DNA of 64,000 nt, taken from positions 1-64,000 of the forward strand of contig CAJNOQ010000186.1 in NCBI GenBank assembly GCA_905250885.1, written 5' to 3'. Under the pieces are notes generated by a model. The model did not search any database and was not told the DNA's origin. It was given only the letters and a program-made list of their open reading frames with translations. Both the position numbers and the translations under genes were made by a program. Positions 54,034 through 63,881 of the stretch are shown piece by piece; position 1 is the stretch's first letter, and each line of letters begins with the position of its first letter. This DNA comes from Didymodactylos carnosus (lineage: Eukaryota; Rotifera; Eurotatoria; Philodinida; Philodinidae).

Positions 54034-54685
54034 GTTGTCTCAATTCGGAATAGAAAATCTTAACAATTTAGTCACACTAACTTTTCTGATAAAATATAAA
54101 ATTGTCGATAAATAGCATATCACAGATAAGACCACGTACCAATAATCATGTAGTATCATGGACAATTAAATGCGTGAGTATTTCATACATCTTCAGAAAG
54201 TTTATTATTTTGAAATCAATTGGTCGATGGACAAGAATTTTTACTGCATAGATAAACCTTGTTAATGGCACTAGCCAAGACCTCTATCCTAAGCCATATC
54301 TTATGCAAATCCCTTTTCAACTGATTTATACAAAGTTTTAATATGAAAACCATTGTATTTGTCAAGCATTGTCAAACACATCCACATCTTTAAGCATGGA
54401 TGAGTTATATCCAAGGATGTGAAGAATCAACAATGACAAGATATGAACAGTACAACATAAATTTGGAAGATTTCCAAGCAATATTACGATCATTAAGTTA
54501 TCGATATATGAACGTTTCCGACAATGATTCTGAAGAAAAAGATAACGATAAATATACATCTAATATACAATTTGTATTGTGTTGCATAGTTCTTTTTGTA
54601 TATATGATTTCTATATACTATTTCTATATAATCTTAATTAGCATGACTAATTTGTTAAAATTTTCGATTCCGAATTGAGACCACC
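54034..54685. mobile_element. TIR element (about 650 bp) with a small open frame
   Basis: Terminal inverted repeats of about 43-45 bp lie at 54034-54076 and 54641-54685. Both contain GTCTCAATTCGGAAT followed by GAAAAT and TTAACAA. A third copy of the end motif, GTGGTCTCAATTCGGAA, starts near 54719 in direct orientation, so a second, truncated copy probably adjoins. Inside, an ATG-started plus-strand frame at 54400-54678 codes 92 aa with an acidic middle (SDNDSEEKDND) and a hydrophobic segment (VLCCIVLFVYMISIYY). Its stop codon lies in the right terminal repeat. No transposase motifs are visible and target duplications were not resolved. Confidence 0.75.
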
Positions 54686-54989
54686 TTTTTAATCCAATTA
54701 ATAACTGTGAACAAAAAAGTGGTCTCAATTCGGAAGCCTCGATAGAAACATAATAGTATTGTTTTGTCGAATATTCTTAAAGCAATTAAAAAAGCGCAAT
54801 ACAATTTGGAAAGGCATAAAGAAAATAGTATAGATTCGTCGAAAATTTTTCTCGAAAAATTAAAATAGAATATTGCCATAATCAATTGCTAATTGATTTC
54901 TTTACTAATTTGCAAAAAATAACTGAGCATAGAAATTTACCAAAATAGTCTCAAAAAAGATTTTATTTTGCCAATTTTTTTCCACAGTA

Positions 54990-55024
54990 TTACGCCGACT
55001 AGACGATGTGTCTAGTCGGCGTAA
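54990..55024. repeat. Perfect 15-bp hairpin
   Basis: TTACGCCGACTAGAC (54990-55004) and its exact reverse complement (55010-55024) flank a 5-base loop. It is GC-rich against AT-rich surroundings and lies 50 bp from the large foldback that begins at 55073. It is unlikely to be a bacterial-type terminator in this context; a transposon end or cruciform is more plausible. Confidence 0.85.
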
Positions 55025-55072
55025 CGATAGTCCACTCACAGCTTATAAATACTAGCGCTGCTCGATTGTCTT

Positions 55073-55851
55073 CTATTATCGAAATTTAAAAAGAAGGCCA
55101 GTGGGCAAAATGATTGTCACTTTTGATAGAAGATAGGTAGAGAGCTGCGGTTTTCACCATTCGAAAGAAGAAATCAGGGGACGTAAACCTATGGAAAAAT
55201 CAGGGCTCCCGATCTGATTTACCATGGTGTACCATTCGAGGCAAAATCCGAAAGCCAATTCGGTGAAAAGCCGGTTTTTCGCCTGTTACCGCCAAAAATT
55301 AGAAACCGTATATTTCACTCATTTCTAGTCCAAAAAGACTGAAATTTTCAGGGAATGATAGCAGAGATCATGGAATGTAGATCTAGTCGGGGAAAACCTG
55401 ATCTGAACTTTGGTTTCATGGGAGGTTTGATCTCTGCTATCATTCCCTGAAAATTTGGGTCTTTTTGGACTAGAAATGGGTGAAATATGCGGTTTCTAAT
55501 TTTTGACGGTAACAGGCGAAAAACCGGCTTTTCACCGAATTGGCTTTTCTGGAGTTGTGGTTGAGCGGGAAATGAAACGAACATCGCCACGATGATCAGC
55601 GTACCTATGGTCCACATGTTTCTGAGATTTCCAGACGTATCTGCAAGGAGATAGGTGTCTTCGGCAAACGTCTGTATCTCCGGAACCAAAGGAGATGAAG
55701 ACCTAGGCCTTGCATGGTTTTGAAGAGAAATGTTTTGGCCATCTACTGGTATTATTTGAGATTGGATTGAAAAACGCAGCTCTCTACCTATCTTTTATCA
55801 AAAGTGACAATCATTTTGCCCACTGGCCTTCTTTTTAAATTTCGATAATAG
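55073..55851. mobile_element. Nested near-perfect foldback element
   Basis: Outer arms 55073-55154 and 55771-55851 differ at about two positions over 82 bp. Inner arms 55251-55370 and 55428-55548 differ at about five positions over 120 bp. The gaps between outer and inner arms are unequal: 96 bp on the left and about 222 bp on the right. The right gap has no counterpart on the left and is noticeably less AT-rich. A minus-strand frame open from about 55790 to 55348 runs through this gap (PRSSSPLVPEIQTFAEDTYL, then MWTIGTLIIVAMFVSFPAQP with a membrane-like stretch). No family is recognised. High arm identity implies a young element or conversion between arms. Confidence 0.85.
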
Positions 55852-56240
55852 TTTCACAGGACGTCAAAATAACATACTTCCGAACATGGATACTCATAAC
55901 TGATTCACATCAAAGCGATTATCTGTCGTAGTTATTCGATTTGGAAATCGTGTCATTGGAAAAAATGCTGATAATTCATATTCCCTATTGAGACAGCAAA
56001 CTGAGGAAACTTGTCAGAGGAATTATGCGTAAATTTAGGCTGTTGTTCGAGACTTCCATGTGACTGCTGTCGTTGATATTGTTACTCAATTCGAAAGTAA
56101 TGTCGAAACTATACGAAATAGAATAGTCAATCGCGATAAAACGAATCATTACGATAGCAAATTTGTTTATCGAATGAAAGATTTTCATCGCAATAACCCT
56201 CGATTATGTCATGATTTATCTTGTTACTCAGGTGAATTAT

Positions 56241-57090
56241 AACGGGCATTTAATAGCTTATCCACTGACGATTAACTAAATGGCTAACAAATGGCCCCTG
56301 AATAACACTAAACTATTAAGAAACTGACCATTAATGTTGTCGTTAATTGTCAGTTATTCCACTGTACAAACTGCCTAAAAAATAGCATTTAATTATGCAT
56401 AGCAAAGAATAAGAAAAATCTTTTATCATTAGATTGTCATTTATTGGACCCTTTGAAATAATGGCAATAAACAGGCATTTAACATAAAAATTGAGCACGC
56501 TGCTTTTCGCTCGTCTGATAGTCAATCATTCGCTATTTTATTCAACAGACATCACTATTATATATGAAACAGTGGTTTGTCGGAAAGACATCGAATGTTT
56601 TTCGACTTTACGATCACTTTACAATAAGGTAGCGGCACATCTGTCGATGAAACTACTCATGATGGTTCTGCGTCCTGGGCTAATGATAGCATGTGAACAT
56701 AATTAACCTAAGATGTCGAAAATTTGAAAAGAATTTTTTTAAGCTAGTCATCAAGAAAAATCAACTTAAGAAAATGTCTACAAAATAGGTCTTAAACGAG
56801 CAATAATAATGTTAAAAATGTTAAAAACCAGGCAATAAATGGATGGAACTGTCAATTTGCGGCCATTTAACATATCTTGAAATTGCATGTTGAAAGACAT
56901 TTAATAGACAATTCTTGACGACCGAGGCAGGTTTTTTTATCTCGATAAATGTTGGAAAAAACCATGACGGCCGTATAAAGACAGCATTCATCTCGATAAC
57001 GTTTTTTACATCGTTCTATGTCTCGATAATCGTTTACTAGGCTGTAATACAATCTTCCGAATCTTGATATCTAGCCAGTTAAATGCTCTT
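56241..57090. mobile_element. Element with CATTTAA-saturated arms
   Basis: CATTTAA or its complement occurs at 56247, 56396, 56476, 56864, 56899 and 57079, with variants GGCAATAAA at 56463 and 56832. The outer ends are weakly inverted: GGGCATTTAATAGCTTA on the left, and GAGCATTTAACTGGCTA as reverse complement on the right. The centre (about 56490-56700) lacks the motif and looks like unrelated, less repetitive sequence. Near the right end (56938-57030) three TCTCGATAA strings appear, a motif that also fills 61860-62340. No transposase was seen. Confidence 0.55.
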
Positions 57091-57319
57091 TTCCATAGCA
57101 GTTTTCCAGTGATCCAGAGTTAAAGATTTTCGAAAAAAAAAATCTTTTTAAATTATTTTAATCATTAAAAAATATTGTGATATTTCAACTTTGAGGACGT
57201 CTCATCAGACACGTTATATACATAAGTGAAGCAGTATGTTGTTCGAACATTTCCAACTTCAATGTTCTTTCGAACCAGAAATTAATGTCGTGACCTCTAT
57301 AGAAAGAGAAGTTACACCA

Positions 57320-58615
57320 TCGGTCATCATCTGAAAAAATTATATCGATTACAAGTGAACCTAGAACAACACATACGATCGATTCAAGAATGTCGACCAA
57401 AGAAAATTATACCAAAAGGAATGTATATCAAGAATGTTACCAATCTAAACAAAAATGGAAATTTATTACGCAATACAAGGAGCAAAATCAGAAATGATAC
57501 ATTAAACTGAAAACAACGACAAATTAAACTGAATATTATTGAGATCGTTACACAAGAAAAAAATATTAAAATTGTATATAAATCAACAGCAACTACATTG
57601 TTCGTATAACAATGATTTGAAATAGATAAATAAACATGATCATAAATGAATATCGATGAAACAAAAATCAATAATAAAAAAAAAGAAGCAATATCAGAAA
57701 TAACAACGTTTATTAAAAAATAGAAATAATTGACAAGAGATAATTTGTCGCATGACGCAAGAAAAGCATTCAACGAGATTAGACAACGAAAGGATTTGGT
57801 AATTGTACAAGCTGACAAAGGAGGGAAAATCATTTTAAGGGACAAAGATGAGTATATGCACAAAACAGAAGAAAAATTGCATGATGAAAAACTATAGAAA
57901 AACTATAAATCCAACAAAAAAGATAAAGAAGAAATTAGCTAATTTAGTGAATAAATTGTGGAAACAAAAACATATTGAATTAAATGTTAACGTCCCGAAT
58001 CCGTCCCTCCTCCCTCCCGCCCCGAACGGGGGAGATCAGCCCTCCAAGTTTTAGAAATATTTGAAAATTTAATTGTTGATAATCATTAAAAAGTTAAGGT
58101 AAGCTACAATGTGGTACTGCGATACCTGTTTTTTTGGTCGAAGTTATGTCATTTTATTACTGACCTGCCCTCCCCCTCCTTTAAAGTTGGCGAGATCGGG
58201 ATGGCCTTGATTATATGAACAAACACTTTTATACAGTTAATCAAACAAGGAAGATATGATGATATGTGGATGATATTAATTACAAAAATGAATGAATTAG
58301 ACTTACAAGATTATATCACGCAATTAAACAAAATAAAAAACAGTATTAGATTTACAATAGAATATCAAATTAATAACAAAGTCAATTTTCTGGATACAAC
58401 ATTAACCAAGTCCAGTGATTCTGGTACTAATTCAATACATGTTCGATGGTTTCTCAAACAAACGGCGGCTAATCGATTATTGAATGATGATTCTTGTCAC
58501 CATAAATCAGTTAAAAACAATATTATATCAAATATGACAAGAAGGATTACAACAACAGACAATAAGGAACAAACGGAAGATTTGGATAGATTAGAATAAA
58601 TTCTGAGTGTCCAAA
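57320..58615 (+). mobile_element. Penelope-like retroelement, broken copy
   Basis: Plus-strand translation shows two conserved zones of Penelope-like reverse transcriptase. The first is an N-terminal zone ending in IVQADKGGKIILRDKDEY (about 57800-57855), the family's ADKGG block. The second is a C-terminal zone with NKVNFLDTTL and WFLKQTAANRLLN (about 58375-58485), matching the NFLD...KPT.S.RYLN block. Between them, about 57985-58245 is GC-richer sequence that appears foreign to the element. A GIY-YIG endonuclease was not seen. The copy carries many breaks, looks old and is certainly inactive. Athena-type Penelope elements lacking the endonuclease are known from bdelloid rotifers, which is compatible with but does not prove the host. 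Confidence 0.75.
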
Positions 58616-58619
58616 ACGT

Positions 58620-60640
58620 GAAATTTCTAATATCATCTAAAACACAATAAAATCGAATACGTAGAGTAAAGTCCAACAAAATAATACAAATGAAGAAAGA
58701 AGACTAGTAACTGCAGTTTCTTCAGACAAATACTGATGAAATCGAGGAAACTCTTCCATAAGCTTCTTATTAATTAGGTAATGATTCCGTTTTCATCACG
58801 TAGACCTTTTATACTTGTTCATTAAACGGCCATTTACAACAAGATTCAATCATATCTGCAAATGGTACTGCCGTCTTTTAAACAATAGTAACAGGAATAG
58901 CTCAATGCTTTATTCCTCTATGAAAATGTAATTAGAAATAGAATCCAAATGTTTCGACCTTGTATGGTCATCATCAGTGAAACAAGATAAGAAACCAATA
59001 ATAACTAACAGAATAAAACAAATCAAGAAATAAAATAAGTTAGTAAAACTTTCATCTAATATAGTACGAAAGGCTTCACAAATTATTATCTCAAGTTATT
59101 AGCTTTTCATTAACATAATCAGGCTTCAGCACGTTATGCTTAACGCACCAACTACTGTCGTTGACAAGAAAAGATTATTGATTATGATTACAAGAATTCG
59201 TGATTGTATTCTACTTGTAGAAATATGAAAAATGAATTATTTAGTACTAAAAGCCTTGTGTATAAAAGCCGCCTCAGTTTATCTGCAAAAAGAATTAACG
59301 AGATTAGTAACTGGATGCACACTAGATGTTAGAAAAACGATGAAAAAGTTTCATTTTGTCATGTCGCAAAATTATTTATTAAAAATCGAAATTAGTATTT
59401 TTAATCGCTTATTCGATTTTAAGAATATTTATAGTGCGTTTTGGGTGCATTACGTAATGTCGATGAGCTCAATCCGTCCGTAATATTTTCAGACATTCAA
59501 AATATTTAGTTTCCGAGATCTGGGATTAATAGCGTAGTCAAGGCCTCAGATTGATTCTTTTCGTTAGAGAAAAAATGTTTAACATACAAAAACGGTTAAA
59601 AAGACTTAGACAAGAATTTTTATCCGCGACTCGCGGATAAAGTTCTTTCAATTTTGAATTGATATTATTGAATAACAGCCCGAAAACTTCCTTATCTTTT
59701 ATGTATTATATAGCTCATCAAAACTGAAGAGAAGCCGAGAAAAATCCTAATGAAGACTACTGAAAACAGTATAACGTAAAATTTAGCAATTTTTTGAATA
59801 GGGCAGATCGTGAAATGTGTATAAAAGTTCTTAGTAACATAGTCATGCGACACAATTTTCTCACAGGAACTACGGCACAAAATGCGACACAATATTTTTT
59901 ACTGTGCAAAACATAACAAAATACCGAGTAATGGAGAATGTTACAATTATTCACATTTTGAAAAGCAGGATATTGAAGAACAACGATGTAAAAGAATATT
60001 GCGAATTTCTTCAAGTTCTTAAGCACCTTCATCTTAAAATTAAACGATGAATTGTGCGTGGATGACTCAAAGGATTATACTTCTTATAGCACATATAATG
60101 AAACGTTCAATCTGATATACAGATATTTGGCAGCGCTATCAGATTCAGTTGACAGTGAACTCTTATTTGAACAGTTAATGTGAACGAGTTTAGGAAGGCT
60201 TGGTTGCAGAATGTATCAGTATTAGAAAAGTGTATAGAATATGGTGCTAGCTGCTCAATACATGATTACGAAATGTCAGATATCCTTTTTCTTCAAAATT
60301 TTCCGGAAATGTGCTAAGTGTTCGCTGCTCTCAATCATGTTAGATATAGTACTATGTGATATTTTTTTAATTAAAAGTGTATAGAAAAATTTTGTTAAAA
60401 CTAGATATGTACATTCTTTGTGAACTATTAATTATTTTTAAGAGGATTTTGTACATATTAGTTAGTGTTTATTTCTGTTAATATTTTTTGTTGTCTACTA
60501 TTTCTATGTACTGCCAGGAACCCTTGCGGTCATCGGTTATTTGCAAAAGAAAACAAAACGTTTCATCTAATATTCAAAATCAGATAATTATTCACTTATC
60601 CATCATACCACTACTTCCTACTCAATGATTATTCTGTATC
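58620..60640. other. Repeat-poor spacer, no gene recognised
   Basis: AT-rich DNA after the retroelement. It holds a CTGATGA...GAAAC stem-loop (58951-58984) and a perfect 9-bp hairpin TTATCCGCG/CGCGGATAA at 59620-59640 with a 3-base loop. A minus-strand ATG frame at 60032-59757 begins MKVLKNLKKFAIFFYIVVLQ, resembling a signal peptide, but nothing supports it as an exon. Confidence 0.5.
58951..58984 (-). other. Hammerhead-like CTGATGA...GAAAC stem-loop
   Basis: Read on the minus strand: GTTTCA, CTGATGA, then T, GACC, a loop and GGTC, then GAAAC. This has the hammerhead conserved boxes CTGATGA and GAAA around a 4-bp helix II, but with one extra base after CTGATGA, and GTTTC/GAAAC could simply pair as a long hairpin. 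Penelope-like elements are known to carry hammerhead motifs, and a broken Penelope copy ends 350 bp away on the opposite strand. Whether it is a ribozyme, a relic or a chance match is open. Confidence 0.35.
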
Positions 60641-60644
60641 TCCT

Positions 60645-62655
60645 TACACTGTAATTTGGAATTATTTTCTATTTTATCTCGAAAATCGCCAAGAATTTTC
60701 CAATTTTTATAAAAAAAGAAAATGAAAAAGGAATTTCTAAAATCGACTCGATTTTCTATAAATAAATCTCAAGATTCTTGAAATTCGACTGCGATTTTCT
60801 AAATAGTTGGGGAAAATGGAATTCGATTTTCTAAGGAGTCCAATTGGTCATTTTTTCTAGCGTGTTTCACATCTATCCAAGCCTTCATTGCAACAAGTTA
60901 TCCTGTAACAGATCTCTGCCCCTTTTAGTATTTAACATCAGAAATAATAGATTCGGAAAGCTCTCTCAGTTTTTGCAAATTAGCATATTCTTCCAGAAGT
61001 ATTATTGTTGTACGACACTTAGATATCACATAGAGGTCCTTGGATTAGGCCTGGATGATCCTATCAATTCACATTTATTTTCTTTATTTTTTGAATAAAA
61101 TAACAGTCGTTCAAGACGTGATCGATGTCGAATTTGTTTTTTATTATTAAAAGATCCATATTGTCATCCAATAAACTGAAATAATACGCTCCACTCAACT
61201 TCGAGATTCAATAGCTGTTAATAACCGTGAAAATTTTATCTTCAGTCATTTTCACTTTGCAAGGCTCTGATTATCAACATTCTCACTCAAACTGTTCTTC
61301 TTCATCATCTAGAAAATCCGCAGCGATTTTCTGGAAAGTAGAAAATAATTCGAGTTTTCGATTTTCAAGTCCCTATATAAAATCGCTGAGGATTTTCTAG
61401 ATTCTAGAAAATCGAACCTCCAACAGTCTAGAAAATCTAGCTCGATTTTCAAGAAAGTTGGAAAATCGAGTTAGATTTTCTATAAATAATTTCCGACTTT
61501 ACAGTGAATATTCTAGTGATAAAGCTGGAATTCATGGAAATTCAAAGTAGAGTGGAAGTGGATAATACCTTCTCTCTGACAATCATGACCTGAAGAGAAA
61601 GCTGGAAAGTGATGTTAGTCAAAAAAATTTCGTTTCAGACTGATTGAACCATACAATGAAAATAAATATTCTATTTTTGGATGAACTCTGAGCAATGATA
61701 TCAGTAGCTCTGATGATACCTGTTCTAGAAAAATCGATTCGTTCTTTAGCACCCTTAAGGAGTCGCCAAATTGTCGGCTGCAAAATTTCTTAATTATATT
61801 ATATTTTCTGTTGTAAATCAACGATATATCGCTTCATTATTGATGAGTCATCGTTTATTGCGATAAATATTAAAACTGCCATATTAGGAGTGTAATATCT
61901 GGTAAAAGAATGATTACAGGTTATCGTCATATATCGGTACATAATTTACTATACTGGCACCTCCAATCACATCGGGGCGAACTATTCGTCTCGATAATTT
62001 TCGATAAATGTTTTTAACATTTCATCGCGATAGGGCGATAACTGACTCTATCATCGTGATAAATTCTTTATTGTGATAAAATAACGATAATTTTCGTCTA
62101 GGTTTATCGAGATAGAAGAAAAATAGCGATAAATATAATAGATGTAAAGTTAAAAAAATTACTGTAATCGCGCATAAACACAATAAAGAAGTGATCTGGG
62201 TAGACATTAGGCGTACTGGTATGTTTTCTCTATCGTCATAATAATTGATGATTTTTTTATCGCGAATGATCGAGATGAATTAGTTATTCTCGGTAATCAT
62301 ACTAATTATTGCGATATTGTTACATATCGAGAAAAAACATAACAGAGCATCCTCCTAATTCATCAAAATAAAAATGATATTGTGATGCTTTTGGTTTTTT
62401 TTAGCTGAGTCGTTTTTTGTTCAAACCCGATTTTCCAACATTTTAGAAATTCAAGAATCTAGGGAATTATTTATAGAAGAATCGATCGATTTTCTAGAAT
62501 ATTAGAAAACCGATGCCAAATTTTCATATTTTTGGAAATTCTATGTCAGTTTTCTAGAAAATAGAAAATTAGAAATTTCTAGAAAGCCAGAAAATCGCCG
62601 CCAATTTTCGAGATCGATTTTCTATAAATTAGAAATTAATTCCAAATTACAGTGT
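60645..62655. mobile_element. 2.0-kb TIR element with GATTTTC-saturated arms
   Basis: The left end reads TACACTGTAATTTGGAATTA (60645-60664) and the right end is its exact reverse complement (62636-62655); similarity continues further inward (TTTCTA, TTTAT). TA at both outer edges suggests a TA target duplication, as in Tc1/mariner or related elements. GATTTTC/GAAAATC, usually as CGATTTTCTAGAAAATCG-type palindromes, occurs about fifteen times in three clusters: 60670-60835, 61310-61490 and 62480-62630. A weaker copy of the end motif (TTTACAGTGA) at about 61500 suggests an internal or nested copy. Between clusters lie an unrelated AT-rich segment (60844-61300) and a CGATAA-rich segment. No transposase frame was found. 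Confidence 0.75.
61860..62340. repeat. CGATAA-saturated block nested in the 2.0-kb element
   Basis: At least twelve CGATAA/TTATCG or TATCG strings in 480 bp, many as TCTCGATAA or ATCGCGATA, arranged roughly symmetrically about 62150. The surrounding element is instead built from GATTTTC. The same TCTCGATAA string recurs at 56938-57030. It is probably a second, nested element. Its ends are not defined. Confidence 0.55.
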
Positions 62656-62837
62656 ATCAACTGTTTATATTTATAACGCGTCATAATCACAAGCAGTTGC
62701 GATAGAGGATTTTTCTTTTATCGAGTTTGTCAAAAATCGTCGTTTTTAAACTGGAGTTACGAAGCAGTTAGGAAAGTTTTTATAACACGGTCGAAAACAA
62801 AGACTTTGAGATCTAGTTTGTTTTATCTTAACCGATG

Positions 62838-63550
62838 TTAGCAAAGTTTCAGCATAAAATCTTGACGACTTTTTTTTTCACTTTAAATAGTTTCTAATTA
62901 ATCCAAAGACAGGGTGTATACACACAGCAATATAATGGTTCGCCGATTTTGTGTGCATCTGAAGCGAAACTGCCTAATATTCATTTCCACTTTTTTTTGT
63001 TTTATTCTATTTTCTCTCTGTTCTTTTTTTTTGAAGTGATAAATACAGTTTAAACTATATACACTTGCAGAGCAAACATTTCTCCATTAAATTCAATATT
63101 AGAATTTCCTTTTTAATGAAAAGCTTAAACGTTATGAAGTGCACACTAAATGTCACTTTTACTAATTTCCATTACTTTCCTGAAACAGCTATTTTGTCTC
63201 CTATTTTGAAATTTTTATATGTTGCTCTATTTTGCTCCTTTTAAATTTTGCAAATATACAGTTTTGTAGAGAAATACTTGCTCTACAAGTCTGTATACTC
63301 AACTTTTGTCAGACCTGCCTCACAATGACAGAATATTCGTCGAAAAAGATGGAGAAAAAGACTGTCCAAACGCTTTTTCAACACTTCTAGAAAATTCTCG
63401 ATTTCTCCGAAACTAAAGTTAATTAAAAGGTTCAAGCATATGTTTGGAATGTTTTTTGTTGATTATAAAACACGTCTTAGATCAATTAGAAACTATTTTA
63501 AAGTGAAAAAAAAGCAGGCGACAGTTTATGCAGAAACTTTTCTGACACCC
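62838..63550. mobile_element. TIR/foldback element, arms about 70 bp
   Basis: 62838-62905 and 63479-63546 are imperfect inverted repeats. Both contain TTTTTTTTCACTTTAAA(A)TAGTTTCTAATT and, further out, AAGTTTC(T)GCATAAA. The interior of about 570 bp has no long frame. Target duplications were not identified. Confidence 0.7.
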
Positions 63551-63786
63551 ATTAAATTAGGATAATTCTTCTAATCACATGCGAACAGAGAAAGTTTAAT
63601 AGCTCTATTTCTTTTCGTGTATCACGGCGAAAAGGTTAAGTTCATTCTTTTTCTAATGAATTTTGATAACATCACCTTGTAGTAGACAGCATGTTTAAAG
63701 CGATTTGATGATATTCGAAAAGAGAGATGGCACGTCGAAGCACTACTCATAGGGAAATTTTAGTATATAAAACGGCGTGTACACCA

Positions 63787-63881
63787 GTGAATATCGTGAA
63801 ATGAACTGTGGTCGTATGTGAACATCGTAAAATGGTGTATGAGCATGCGTGAAAAATATATTCCACGTGTGACAACACGTG
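63787..63881. repeat. Short direct repeats and a CACGTG palindrome
   Basis: GTGAATATCGTGAAATGA (63787-63804) and GTGAACATCGTAAAATGG (63818-63835) are similar direct copies. CACGTGTGACAACACGTG (63864-63881) is a palindrome of two E-box-like CACGTG sites with a 4-base spacer. The function is unknown; it could be the edge of an element that continues past the window end. Confidence 0.5.

Noticed and set aside
57384-57863. 159-codon minus-strand hydrophobic frame
   Set aside because: It is the antisense of the Penelope-like element, whose plus-strand ADKGG block is convincing; hydrophobicity comes from AT-rich antisense codons.
59757-60032. MKVLKNLKKFAIFFYIVVLQ frame as the missing signal-peptide exon of the CDON-like gene
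   Set aside because: It looks like a signal peptide, but lies 26 kb away across several transposons and no phase-1 donor was verified. It cannot be claimed without transcript evidence.
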